From NCBI GenBank assembly GCA_030844895.1, contig CM061233.1, positions 53,621,453-53,685,452 on the forward strand: DNA of 64,000 bases, given 5' to 3'. Source of the DNA: Ambrosia x helenae (Eukaryota; Streptophyta; Magnoliopsida; Asterales; Asteraceae). This document shows, piece by piece, positions 1 through 9,800 of the stretch (positions are counted from its first letter, which is position 1; each line of letters starts with the position of its first letter). The notes below the pieces were generated by a model, which worked only from the letters and a program-made list of their open reading frames with translations, had not been told where the DNA came from and did not search any database. The position numbers and the translations under genes are program-made.

Positions 1-796
1 ACAGAGTGAGCGGACGATTCAAACCTTGGAAGACATGCTTCGAGCGTGTGTTATCGATTTTGGCAAAAGTTGGGAGATCCACCTGCCGTTAGTGGAGTTC
101 TCCTACAACAACAGCTATCACTCTAGCATCAAGGCAGCTCCGTTCGAGGCTCTTTACGGACGGAAATGTCGATCACCACTTTGTTGGGCCGAGGTGGGCG
201 AGAGTCAGCTCACTGGTCCGGAACTCGTGTACGAAACTTCGGAGAAAATCGTACAGATCCGTCAACGTTTGGCTGCTGCACGGGATCGTCAGAAGAGTTA
301 TGCCGATCGTCGTCGAAAACCTTTAGAGTTCCAAGTTGGGGACAAGGTACTTCTGAAAGTTTCACCATGGAAGGGCGTCATACGCTTTGGAAAGCGTGGC
401 AAGCTTAACCCTCGTTATGTCAGAGCGTTCGCAATCTTGGATCGGATTGGACCGGTGGCATACAGACTTGACTTACCGGCGGAGCTCGGTAGTGTACACA
501 ACGTCTTCCATGTGTCTAACTTGAAGAAGTGTTTGGCTGATGAATCTCTCATTGTACCACTGGAAGAGATCAAGGTTGATGATCGTCTTCGCATTGTGGA
601 GGAACCTGTCGAGATTCTCGACTACAAGATTCGTAGCCTTCGTCGGAGTAAAATCCGCATCGTTAAAGTCCGTTGGAACTCGAACCGTGGACCGGAGTTC
701 ACATGGGAACGGGAGGATCAGATGAAATCTAAGTATCCTCATCTTTTTCCGAAGCGCGCGTTTGAATCGAGGCATGTTACTGCTGAAGCGGAATGA
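1..796 (+). CDS. Ty3/gypsy polyprotein, 3' end: integrase C-terminus with chromodomain-like tail (partial)
   Basis: The frame is open from the window edge to the stop after base 793, so the start lies upstream; the first ATG (base 26) is internal. The first 60 residues are the end of the integrase catalytic core, with the typical gypsy phrases VEFSYNNSYHSSI and APFEALYGRKCRSP. The middle holds the integrase C-terminal domain (GDKVLLKVSPWKGV, then KLNPRY). The last 55 residues (VEILDYKIRSLRRSKI to WEREDQMKSKYPHLF) resemble the chromodomain-like tail of chromoviruses, which guides integration to chromatin. The GPF signature of the C-terminal domain reads RAF here. No stop or frameshift is visible in this part, so the copy may be fairly young. 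The family call is secure; the exact clade (Tekay-like) is inferred. Confidence 0.9.
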   Translation, partial: QSERTIQTLEDMLRACVIDFGKSWEIHLPLVEFSYNNSYHSSIKAAPFEALYGRKCRSPLCWAEVGESQLTGPELVYETSEKIVQIRQRLAAARDRQKSYADRRRKPLEFQVGDKVLLKVSPWKGVIRFGKRGKLNPRYVRAFAILDRIGPVAYRLDLPAELGSVHNVFHVSNLKKCLADESLIVPLEEIKVDDRLRIVEEPVEILDYKIRSLRRSKIRIVKVRWNSNRGPEFTWEREDQMKSKYPHLFPKRAFESRHVTAEAE

Positions 797-812
797 ATCT
801 CGGGTCGAGATT

Positions 813-944
813 CCTTTCAACGTGGGGAATGATGTGACATCCGATAAGTTTCTTTTCATTCTGTTCTTTTCATTTCTTTCTTTTAGGGCTTTGCGCAATT
901 TTCGGGACGAAAATTCTTTCAACGTGGGATGATGTGACACCCGG
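813..944 (+). other. Duplicated polypurine tract / LTR start
   Basis: The junction CTTTCAACGTGGG followed by GATGTGACA occurs twice, at 814-839 and 916-939. The second copy begins the LTR used here (TG at 933). The first is a near-perfect copy about 102 bp upstream, with the following bases diverging (CATCCG against CACCCGG). Upstream of the second copy is GGGACGAAA, a phrase also seen before other LTRs in this window. Confidence 0.6.
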
Positions 945-1321
945 CATGTTCGGCTTAAACATATTAGTAACATCTAAGTCTACCTTAGCGAGAAACGTTT
1001 ATAAACAAACTTAACTGGATTAGTTGAGTCGGGTCAAGTTAGGATTGTCCAGGGTACAATGATCTGGAGGATCATTGGGAGTCACTTTGGTAATACACTA
1101 GTACCGGGTTCCGTTGTTGGTGACATTACATGAACTAATTAAGTATATGTGTAGATTATGGGTCGTGTGGTGGATTATATACATAGATGTGTTTAAATGA
1201 TGTGTAAATGATTATCTGTGCTTAAATGTGTTAAATATAGACTAAGGATGCATGCTTATGTGTTAAGATGTGTTAGAATGCGTTAAACACGACAAACTGG
1301 AAAACTAGTTAAAAAGGGATT

Positions 1322-1495
1322 CTGGTTCGACCACTTCGAGTGGTCGAAGGAGAAGAAAAGTGTCTGGTTCGACCCATGTAAGTGGGCGAACCAGGGAAGT
1401 GGAATTTAAGGAATTCCCTTCGACCAAACAGGTCTCATTCGACCCTGTGAAAGGGGCGAAGGAGACCACCTTCGACCAATGAATTGGGCGAAGGA
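1322..1495 (+). repeat. Promoter-proximal array of TTCGACC / GGGCGAAGG motifs
   Basis: About 170 bp immediately upstream of the LTR TATA box holds alternating TTCGACC and GGGCGAAGG or GGTCGAAGG units. The two are near reverse complements, so adjacent units can form short stems. The same motif recurs at 2283-2470. The related LTR at 22165-24902 has a cluster at the same place but built from a different word (GGCGAGTAGG). Confidence 0.7.
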
Positions 1496-1501
1496 GGATT
1501 A

Positions 1502-1510
1502 GTATAAATA
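1502..1510 (+). promoter_or_regulatory. TATA box of the LTR promoter
   Basis: GTATAAATACC lies about 570 bp into the LTR and directly after the GAAGG array. The related LTR on the minus strand has CCTATAAATAG at 24348-24358 in the matching place, which supports a real U3/R border. The start site is expected about 30 bp further on. Confidence 0.65.
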
Positions 1511-2282
1511 CCAACCTTTGTCATTTTTCATCATTTCACAAACCCTAACCGTCCCAAAACGCTCTCAAACGATCTTAAACACTAAGGAAGGAGTTTTTGC
1601 TCTTCTTTTTCATAATCTAACCCATCTACAACATCTAAACAAGAATCCAAGGTGTGTTCATAATCCTAAATCTTTTAAAAGCATTTTGATTCGTTTTCAT
1701 CTAACCCTAATTGTCCGGATCTGTTCTAAGGGTGTTTTTATGATTAAAAACCTTTTAAACATCTTTCTAAATCAAAACATGATCATTTAACATAGGTTTC
1801 ATAATGAATAACATGTGTAAATTGTGTGTTATGTGGTGTTATGTGTTTTTCACTGATTTGCTGCTATATCTATGACAGAAACATGATATAGGATTGTTGT
1901 TAATGGGGGAATATTGTTGTCTAGGGTTAGGAATGGATATAATCTTATTTGGGGGTTTTATTGGATTAATACTTGATGTATGAATATTTATGATTAATAG
2001 AATGAATAAGAAAGATCGGATAATCGACAAACTGAGTATTTTAAGCTAAACATGAATCGATTTCAAAAGTTTCCAAATTGGGTAAATAACTCATGCATGA
2101 AAGTGATGTTTCCATAATCTTTACCATTTTGGGAAAGGGCTGAAACGGACGTATTATCGGGGGAAATCGATGGGGTTTTGTAGGGATAAGTTATCCATGC
2201 TTAACTGCTGTGTTTAATCATGTTTCGGGTCGTTTTGAATGTGTTTGAAGCGTTTTTAGGAAAAACTATGCAACAGGGGTGA

Positions 2283-2470
2283 ACCTGGCCTCCTTCGACC
2301 AGTCGATGGTGCGAAGGAGGGATCCAGGGTCGAACCTGGGTTTTTATTTGGACGAATGAGATAAAACGGGCGAAGGAAGCATCAAACGGTCGAACGAGAT
2401 GTAAAAAGGTGCGAAGGAGACAAAAAGGTGCGAAGGAGACAAAAAGGTGCGAAGGAGACTTAAAACTGAC
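2283..2470 (+). repeat. Second GCGAAGGAG array inside the LTR
   Basis: The segment contains CTTCGACC, GGTCGAACC and at least four GTGCGAAGGAGAC units, three of them a perfect tandem of period 20 (about 2408-2470). It starts about 780 bp after the TATA box. The relative on the minus strand has its own second array at the same distance (23480-23575). Confidence 0.65.
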
Positions 2471-3467
2471 TGGTTTTCGACCGTTCTGATGCAGAAATGA
2501 GATTTTTGATACAAACTAAGTGTTTTATGCTTGAACCTTGTGTGTAATCTATGTGTACTTGATTAGTTAGGGTAATGGGTCACCAACGGGATGTCGGGTC
2601 GGTCTAGTGTATCGGTTAAACATTTAAACACGTCTTAAAACATACTTGGTTATGATCTGGACAATCGGGGACTAGATAACCTTATGGTTATTAGTCGGAA
2701 TACTTATGTGAACATTTTGATAGATCTCCGGTAGAGGGATTATCAAGGACTAAACATCTTTACTTATATTTGAAGAACGCTACTTGAGGTGAGTTCACGG
2801 CCCCACTTTTACTGCTTTAACTCTTGGGGGAGAAAACAATGCGCTAAACGGTTTTGGGAACATATGTCATACTATGGTTTTAACTTTATATTGCTATACG
2901 ATCTTTTGGAAAGTCCCGGGGGAAACCATGAATGTGCGGGGTTGCACAACGGGGGAAATGTGGATAGATCTATTGGGCGTGACCTGCCCCACTCGTCGGC
3001 TTAAACATGCTGAACTTTGCTAAACGTGTCTAGTAATGGTTTCCAATCGTAGTAGTAATGAAACATACGCCTAGCTAGCCTACTTGGTAACATTGATATA
3101 GTATGGACATGGTAACACTTTGGTAACATTTTTGAACAAACCTGTGAACTCACCAGCATTATATGCTGACATCTTTTTGTCATGTTTTTCTCAGGTCGCT
3201 AAGGTAGCAATGAACGGAACTAGGCGCACGGGTCTGCATTGGCGTCTAGATTTAGTGCACATTTTGTAATAAAAGTATTTTGAACAACTTTTGAGAAGAT
3301 AGCATAGTTGATTAAATGCTACTGAAACGCTTCCGCTGGTTAAATTAATGGTTATGTCTGTTTACGTTTTTCATATAGAGTTGTTTATTGTGATCGTTGA
3401 CTTGGATCCTGGTTTGTCATGCGCCTCGCAGTAAAAACCCCGCAAGTGGAAATTTGAGGGTGTGACA

Positions 3468-3729
3468 AGAAGCCTTTCATGTTGATTTTATTTTTTAGAA
3501 ATCATTTTCCACAAATAGATGTCTCTCAAAGTATCGCAAACGAATACCATTGTTCCCTATTGTACTTGCAAGAGCATGTTGGACTTTCATTAAGTTTTTA
3601 TGCATACCTCTTTGTCAATGAGATCAATTAAGAGTCACACGACAATCAAAATCACCTTCTCACAGCTCCTTCCAGAAGCCACTAACAACAAAAAAAAATC
3701 ACAAAACTTACTAAACATAAAATCAGATA
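3468..3729. other. Unassigned AT-rich sequence with a short coding-like frame
   Basis: Directly after the LTR an open stretch from about 3473 to 3625 on the plus strand encodes roughly 50 residues without a recognisable domain. It could be a fragment of an old gene or element. I see no splice sites or ends that define it. Confidence 0.3.
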
Positions 3730-3942
3730 ATTACGTAATATTTTTGTCTATTCATGAATATGTTTTTTCAGTTCATGAAAGCATTACGTAATTATGTGTT
3801 TTTCATTACGTAATTAGGAAGAATAGATTACGTAATTATGTCACTCAAAATATATGTCTTTATCATTCATTACGCAATTAGTTTTATATATAACTGTATT
3901 ATACATTACGTAATTATTATTACGTAATTTTCATTACGTAAT
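3730..3942. repeat. Cluster of perfect ATTACGTAAT palindromes
   Basis: Exact ATTACGTAAT occurs at 3730, 3783, 3805, 3827, 3905, 3919 and 3933, and ATTACGCAAT at 3869. Three copies are spaced exactly 22 bp apart and three exactly 14 bp apart. The core TACGTA is a bZIP-type ACGT box. Whether this is regulatory, a transposon subterminal region or simple-sequence growth cannot be told from sequence alone. Confidence 0.75.
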
Positions 3943-3987
3943 TATGATGTACTTCGCACGCTTTTGTTACTTTTTACGATAATCGGC

Positions 3988-3990
<3 letters not shown>

Positions 3991-4036
<46 letters not shown>
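3991..4036. repeat. (TA)n microsatellite
   Basis: An uninterrupted TA tract of about 46 bp separates the palindrome cluster from the next element. Similar TA tracts border most of the small hairpin-type elements in this window. Confidence 0.95.
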
Positions 4037-4041
<5 letters not shown>

Positions 4042-4431
4042 GGGAAAGTTAATTTGAGAACACATATATTTCGTGTGAACCGTGGGAACGGCATCTTAAG
4101 CCATTTAAATTAAAAAAAATTATACTTATCTTTATTACTAAAATACAATCTCAAAAACACAATTTACGCGTAAAAATTAAAAAAAATACGGAAATAAATT
4201 GCTTTTACACATGTGTAAATTTATTGTTTATACATGTGTAAACTGTTTCATTTACATATTTGTAAAAAGTGAATTTGAAAGTGTTTTGGCAAGAAAAGAT
4301 GAGTTATTTGTAAACAAAATTCATTTATTGATGTTGTATTTTGATTATAATGAGGTTTGTATTAAAAAATTTGATTTTGGTTGATTTTTTAATTGTTCTC
4401 ACAATATTTAGAGTTCTCAAGATGACCCTCA
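4037..4431. mobile_element. Small non-autonomous element with GAGAAC inverted ends
   Basis: The left end (GTTAATTTGAGAACACATA, then CGTGTGAACC) and the right end (TTGTTCTCACAATATTTAGA, then GTTCTCAAG) are imperfect inverted repeats built on GAGAAC, and the element sits beside a TA tract. It has no coding capacity. The right border is set by the Helitron that follows at 4432. The superfamily cannot be decided because no clean target duplication is visible. Confidence 0.5.
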
Positions 4432-4440
4432 TCTATACTA

Positions 4441-5707
4441 TATTAATAAGCGTATTGCATGGGCAAGATGGTAATTTACAAAATATCTTAAACTTTCAAT
4501 ATGTACAAATTGTAAAGCATAAAATACAATACTAAAAGCATTAAATTCACAACCCTAATTCAATCACCCTCAATATCTATCCATGTCCAGGAGGGGGAGA
4601 TTCAAAATTCAAAATCTACTTGCCCCTCATACTCTGTCAAGAAACTATAGATTGAATCAAAACCCTAACATCCCCAAAACCTTCAATTGAATTTGAACCC
4701 TAGAATAACTGGTATTGTTCAGATCTGATTGTTTTTTATTCATAAGTGCGACTAATGAGATCTAGCCAAGATGGTGAGGTTTTTGCAAAATAATCATTTT
4801 TTTCATATCTGAGTACATTTTGGTTAGTTATCTCATATCTACCGTTGATGTTAACATTTTTATTTGTTTAAGTTATTAAGGATGATTGTGTTATTGTGTA
4901 TATAAAGACGGAGGGCTGAAGACCGATGAAGACGGAGAGCGGTGAGTCGAAGTAAGAGGCGTTGATTCTCCTGCAGAATAGGTTGATTACGCCATTCAAG
5001 TTGTTAAAAACCCATAGTAGAAACCCTAAAATCCATTTCCACTGCTCATCTTCATATGACAATTGTAAGTTTCTGTTATTTAATCGGATTTATATACTTT
5101 TTTGCTTCTACTATTAAATGGTTAACTAATACAGTAATTAAAAATAAAGGAAGGTGACGTAAACTTATGTGAATGTGGTGATTGAAAATAACCATGGTGT
5201 CAAGGTTATTTGGATCTAAAGAAAAATAAATTATTATGAATAATAAAGTAATTACAAAAGAATAGTTGGATCTAAATAACAATAAATTATTATAAGTTTG
5301 GACAACAATTACTTGAATCTGTCTATAAACATCGGATTGCTTTTGATTGTTTCAACTATAAATCGTCTACACATTCATTTATTCATGAATTTGTGTAGTT
5401 CTTGACCTGACAATTGGATTGACTATTTAAATTCATTGATCCTATTTTGCAGAAGAAGATAACCTAATGCTGATGACACAAAGGTATTTGACTCTTGATA
5501 GCTCTGTTATTGTGTTGCTAAAGTGGTAAGTTATATATGGGGGAAATAGTTTAAACACATTGTAATGGAAATTTAGTGAAATTGGCCAAACCAGCCAAAC
5601 ATGTTGTTATTCTATTCCCTTTTATATGTTTTTATCTTATAGTATTCTTCTTTTGTTTTCTTTCATTGTTATATACTTTCTTATTGGGTGCTCCTATATG
5701 GCAGTGA
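4441..5707 (+). other. Left arm of the Helitron
   Basis: The stretch is AT-rich, with CCCTAA-rich 5'-UTR-like sequence (about 4550-4700). A short frame with possible coding origin lies on the minus strand at 4868-5062. Possible splice sites are seen (CAATTGTAAGTTT near 5056; TATGGCAG at 5696-5703). No protein could be named. It resembles a captured first part of a gene with its intron. Confidence 0.35.
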
Positions 5708-5712
5708 CACGG

Positions 5713-7342
5713 TGTAACACCCCGGTTCGAGGCCCAGAATTTTTCGCGACTAAAGATAGTATAATGAATAAATATTATTATATGCGAGTGAGCTTTACGG
5801 GTCCGATCCTATACGCGATATTATTTAATTATTAAAGTGGTGATTACTCACCACTTTGGACACTTGTCCCCATCTCTTTTGTTGGCTTGTATAAGAAGAC
5901 ACACACACTCATATACCTCTTTTATAAAAACCCTCCTCCCCTCACTTGTCATGTATACATAAACACACATACGCAGACTCAACCATACACCAACACACCC
6001 ACACCATACTGTTAGATTCAAAGGGAAAGAGAGCTAGAGAGAGAAGCCGGTGATAAAGAGAGAGATCGGTTGATCTCCGTCGTCCACGGTGGAGCCATGG
6101 CGGAGCTATGTCGGCCCTGCTATCTCTGCAACCACATACCCGACCAACACAGATATGTTAGAATGAGAGAAAGAGAGAGAAGGACTTGAGAGCAACCTAA
6201 GAGAAAGATGGAGATCGAACGGAGGGAGAGAGAGAGACACAAAGGAGAAAGGGAAACCGAAGGGTGTTCGGTTACTGGTCACGACGGTACAGCCCCTCTC
6301 TCCGGCAACGGTTGGGTTAACCCTTCGTCTCCCCAATAATTGAGGAAAGATGATGGATAGATGGGTAATTTGGTTATAGAAGGTGAAGTTAATGATTATT
6401 GTTAATAATAGCAGTGGAGGCACTAAGGATGAAGACAAGGGTTGTAAAAGTGCTGGTCAACAGATCAGATAGTGCAGTCAACAAGAGGGATTTGGAAGGA
6501 CCTGGCATGTAATGGATAGACAGGCTCGAGGCATTGGAATCATTGTGTGACGACAGGTGAGTTTCGTGTACCATTCCCCTTTTTGTGTTTTATAAACGTT
6601 TTGGGGTGAATACATGCGTGTGTGTGTTTTAACTACTTGATCTGGCAAGATACTAGCTGTCGGATATTACATTGACACTCATTAACCAGGGGTTGGGCCA
6701 CATAATATGTGGGTAGTACTATTTGGGTAAAACCCCCACACACAGTGGATCCGGAAGCCCGAAAAACCCTCCACTGAGGTCCACGGGGCCGTTGTGACAT
6801 GTATTTTGCCAAGAGAATCCATAATGGCAGAAGATGGATTCAGTGTATAGGTTTGAGGTGTCGCTTGTACATCACTATGTGTAAACTGTGTGAATTTGCA
6901 AACTTGTTTACGAAAGATAAAACTATTTTGGATCCATTTGATTACTTACACGAACTCACCAGTATAATTACTGACCCAACTTTTTTTTAAGCATATGTTC
7001 AGGTACTACATTTGGATAAATGTGAAGCATTCGGAATATGATTATGTGATGCGGATTAGAGGTGATGATTATAGAGATTCGGACTATAAGAGTTGCATAT
7101 TAGAGTTCTAAAGCTAAGCGCATATAGAGAATGGTTCGATTAGTGGAGTACACCCCGCAGCTACTTCGACGACTGTCGCGTTTCGTCCTTGTAATAAATA
7201 TTAATTTATTTTATATATGATTTGTATTATTTCGGGAACTAGAGATTGTATAAACATTTATAATAGTCGTTGGTTGCTTCCGTTGTGCAATTTTGGTATC
7301 AACTGCATCCCAAACGGACACCCCCTGGGTCGGGTTGTTACA
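5713..7342 (+). repeat. 5' LTR, 1630 bp
   Basis: It begins TGTAACACCCCGGTTCGAGG and ends GGGTCGGGTTGTTACA. It is nearly identical to the 3' LTR, differing by scattered substitutions and small indels. The clearest is a 21 bp segment around 17569-17590 in the 3' LTR, rich in TGGTCAA and a CCAGC/GCTGG palindrome, that is absent here. Confidence 0.93.
5922..5930 (+). promoter_or_regulatory. LTR TATA box
   Basis: TTATAAAAACCC lies about 210 bp into the LTR, with a pyrimidine-rich and ACAC-rich stretch downstream as expected for a transcript start. The matching site in the 3' LTR is at about 17027-17035. Confidence 0.6.
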
Positions 7343-7343
7343 G

Positions 7344-7357
7344 TTGGTATCAGAGCA
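7344..7357 (+). other. Primer-binding site (initiator tRNA-Met)
   Basis: TTGGTATCAGAGCA starts two bases after the LTR end. The word TGGTATCAGAGC is complementary to the 3' end of plant initiator tRNA-Met, the standard primer of Ty3/gypsy elements. Confidence 0.9.
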
Positions 7358-7632
7358 ACGATAGTAGCAAAACAGGATATCTCCAGATATCCTATACCAC
7401 AGCAAGACGACTTAAAGAACTTAGCATTTTAAGGCTCTAAAAACTACCTAGCTAGGAAATGATTTAGAATTACCTAAGACTAATAAGAAAAGCCGCGGAA
7501 TAAGTCAAAAACCATAGTACCTGAACACACTAGAATGCTTGCATGGATTTAGAACCAACTTAACTAGTATACGAGTATTGTTTGGCACTTGAATTATGAC
7601 TACAACGGAGATTACTAGAATAATCTCGTGAG

Positions 7633-7676
7633 GTAAATTGACAATTACACTTGACGTCATGTAATTGTGAATTTAC
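7633..7676 (+). other. Conserved long hairpin (copy 1)
   Basis: GTAAATTGACAATTACA pairs with TGTAATTGTGAATTTAC with one mismatch around the loop CTTGACGTCA, and AGGTAC follows. Homologous hairpins lie at 12280-12321 and at 61032-61073 (minus strand) in two other elements, with changed but still complementary arms. Confidence 0.75.
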
Positions 7677-9472
7677 AGGTACGTAAAAGTTCTAAGAAAT
7701 CCGAGGAGTCGCCAAGATCAGAAATGTCAACCAGGGTGACCATAGACATGTGAGAAAATAGATGATGAAAAAGTCACGAACAAATGTGTGAAATACTTAT
7801 GAGACCATAACAAAGTATTTGGACTAGTCTACTTGGGACGACTTAGTGAGTCACGATAATGGACTATGTTAGAAATGTAAACAAGGATGCGATAGGCTTG
7901 CGTACCCATAGTAAAGCATTAAAACTAGATACATTTAATGCAACTTTGCGCAAACGAATAGGTGACGTGCTTATGTGATTATAAAGGTTTTGAAACTTGG
8001 TACAAATTGGTGTATTTTTATAAGTATATATAGAAACTATATGAGTGTTGTTAATTGTAAATTACTTTTGTAACCAAGTTATGAAGCTAACCATGAAAGC
8101 TAGGTATCTCGCCAAAACTTAGCGCTACAATTTGAAAGAAATTGAAGTATCGAGGAGAAACTTGATCAACCCAGCAAATGGATACCACTAATCCGATAGG
8201 TTTTGCTTCATACCAGATAGTTATCGCTTATTATATGCTTTGTGTGCTTACAAAAGTTGAACTTTGCGTTAATACCTCTTTACCAACTAGACCAAAGTTA
8301 GAAATTAAACAATTGGAATTCTAGATCATTAGTTCGGACTTGATCGATATCGATTTCTACAGATGTAAGTTAGTATTGTGTATTGGATTAGTAACCATAT
8401 AACAGGTTGTAGAATTGATCCAGGAATATCAAATCAGAGCGGTAGTAATCGAGGATCAAGAATGTATCAAGATGAATTTCGATCCACCTAGCAAATGGAT
8501 AATCCGATAAGTTTTGTCTTCTAACCAAATAGTTAGTGACGATTATATGGTCCATTGTGGTGTGCGGGCGTATATATAGGTGGAAATTTTGTGTTACCAA
8601 CTATACCAAAGATAAAAAGACTAAAACAATGATTACTAGGTTCCTTTATTCGGATTTAAGTTAAATATTGGATTCTATGAATTTTAGTCAAGAATAGAGT
8701 ATTGGATTTGTAATCACATGACAAGTTTTAAGGATTTCAGATTCTCAACCGAAAGGCGATAACTTAGGTTCGAGAATCTGTCAACCATCACGACTATATA
8801 ACTTTTGCTAACTAAGGGAGTAGGATTGACCACCACTTGAGGTAAACAAAAGATTTAATACATGCTTACCTTAATCCCCTGTGTTGTATCTAGACTAGTG
8901 TCAGAATCTTTTTAACCATTTAGAATAAGAACTAGTTATTTGTATGAAACTCGTTAGAATTATATAGGTAGGCCCTAACGGGGGAGTGGATGTGTTCGAA
9001 ATAACCGTCATAAGGAATATTTGATAAAAATAAGAGAGCATCGTCAAGGTTAGTAGGAAGAATTTACATGAATAGAAAAAAAAATCGATCATACGAGAAT
9101 ATAAGAGTTAGGATTCTAAATAAAAGTTATGTACCATGGATATGGTTAAGATCATGGTAGCGTGTTTAGATGGTGACTTTTCCATGATTCTTAACAATTC
9201 GTCACCACATCCTATGTAACATCGCAAAAATTTTTGTACAAAAAATAAATAAATAAATATAAAACATAATAATAATAATGATAATATTCAAGTATTGGGT
9301 ATTTAGTTTAAACCCAAACATTTGACCAAACCCACCAACATACTACCCTTCCCTGAGCCCATTACAGCTCTGGCCCAAACAGACCACCAAGGGCCCAAAC
9401 CACCAGGCCCAACCCCTTCTTCTTTCCCTTCGCTGTTTCAAAAAAAAAAGAAATATATAGGTGTTTCTGCTG

Positions 9473-9526
9473 GGGTTCGAACCGGAGCCGAGCAGGAACA
9501 AACACACCCACAAACCAACTGGGCCA
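9473..9526 (-). promoter_or_regulatory. tRNA-like A-box/B-box cassette in the solo LTR (minus strand)
   Basis: On the minus strand TGGCCCAGTTGG (an A-box) is followed 32 nt later by GGTTCGAACCC (a perfect B-box). The spacing matches an RNA polymerase III internal promoter. It does not fold into a clear full tRNA, so I call it tRNA-like or SINE-like, not a tRNA gene. Confidence 0.5.
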
Positions 9527-9720
9527 CAGCTAATCTTATGATTTATCCCAATTCAAATTGTATATAAGGCCTTTTTAACTTCTGCTACTGTTCGCTGCTA
9601 TGAACAAGCCGCGCGAACTGCTACCATTTTTTTAACATTTGACTTTAAATTGAACACGAATTTGGAAACAATTGAATAGATGGTTCATGTTATGGAATTT
9701 ACAAGATAATGCACGTAATC

Positions 9721-9767
9721 TGTAACATCGCAAAATTTTCCCCAAAATTTTAATACATAAAAAGCCC

Positions 9768-9800
<33 letters not shown>

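Larger units (their letters stand above)
1..3467 (+). mobile_element. Ty3/gypsy chromovirus retrotransposon, 3' part
   Basis: The window opens inside this element. Visible parts are the end of pol, a 136 bp spacer that contains the polypurine-tract region, and a complete 3' LTR. The 5' LTR, gag and most of pol lie outside. The family is the same as that of the solo LTR at 22165-24902: both LTRs start TGTGACACCCGGCA and end GAGGGTGTGACA. The target duplication cannot be checked because the other end is missing. Confidence 0.88.
933..3467 (+). repeat. 3' LTR of the chromovirus, 2535 bp
   Basis: It starts with TGTGACACCCGG next to the purine-rich region and ends with GGGTGTGACA, giving imperfect inverted termini. 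The rc of the solo LTR at 22165-24902 has the same two ends and many matching internal blocks, for example GTCTACCTTAGCGAG near the start, which fixes both boundaries. A TATA box lies at about 1502 and two clusters of short GAAGG/TTCGACC motifs sit before and after it. No protein is encoded; the 60-90 codon frames inside are chance. Confidence 0.85.
7343..9214 (+). other. Internal non-coding region of the LARD-like element, left part
   Basis: There is no gag or pol similarity in any frame. A hairpin with 17-base arms lies at 7633-7676. Two diverged direct repeats (about 8150-8400 and 8450-8720) share phrases such as AGCAAATGGATA, ATCCGATA and TTTTG. The rest is AT-rich and unique in the window. 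Confidence 0.7.

Noticed and set aside
473..973. 166-codon minus-strand frame
   Set aside because: It lies antisense to the integrase C-terminus and runs over the LTR border; no domain is recognisable.
3730..3942. Regularly spaced short repeats as a CRISPR array
   Set aside because: The units are 10-base palindromes with irregular spacers in plant DNA; there are no cas genes.
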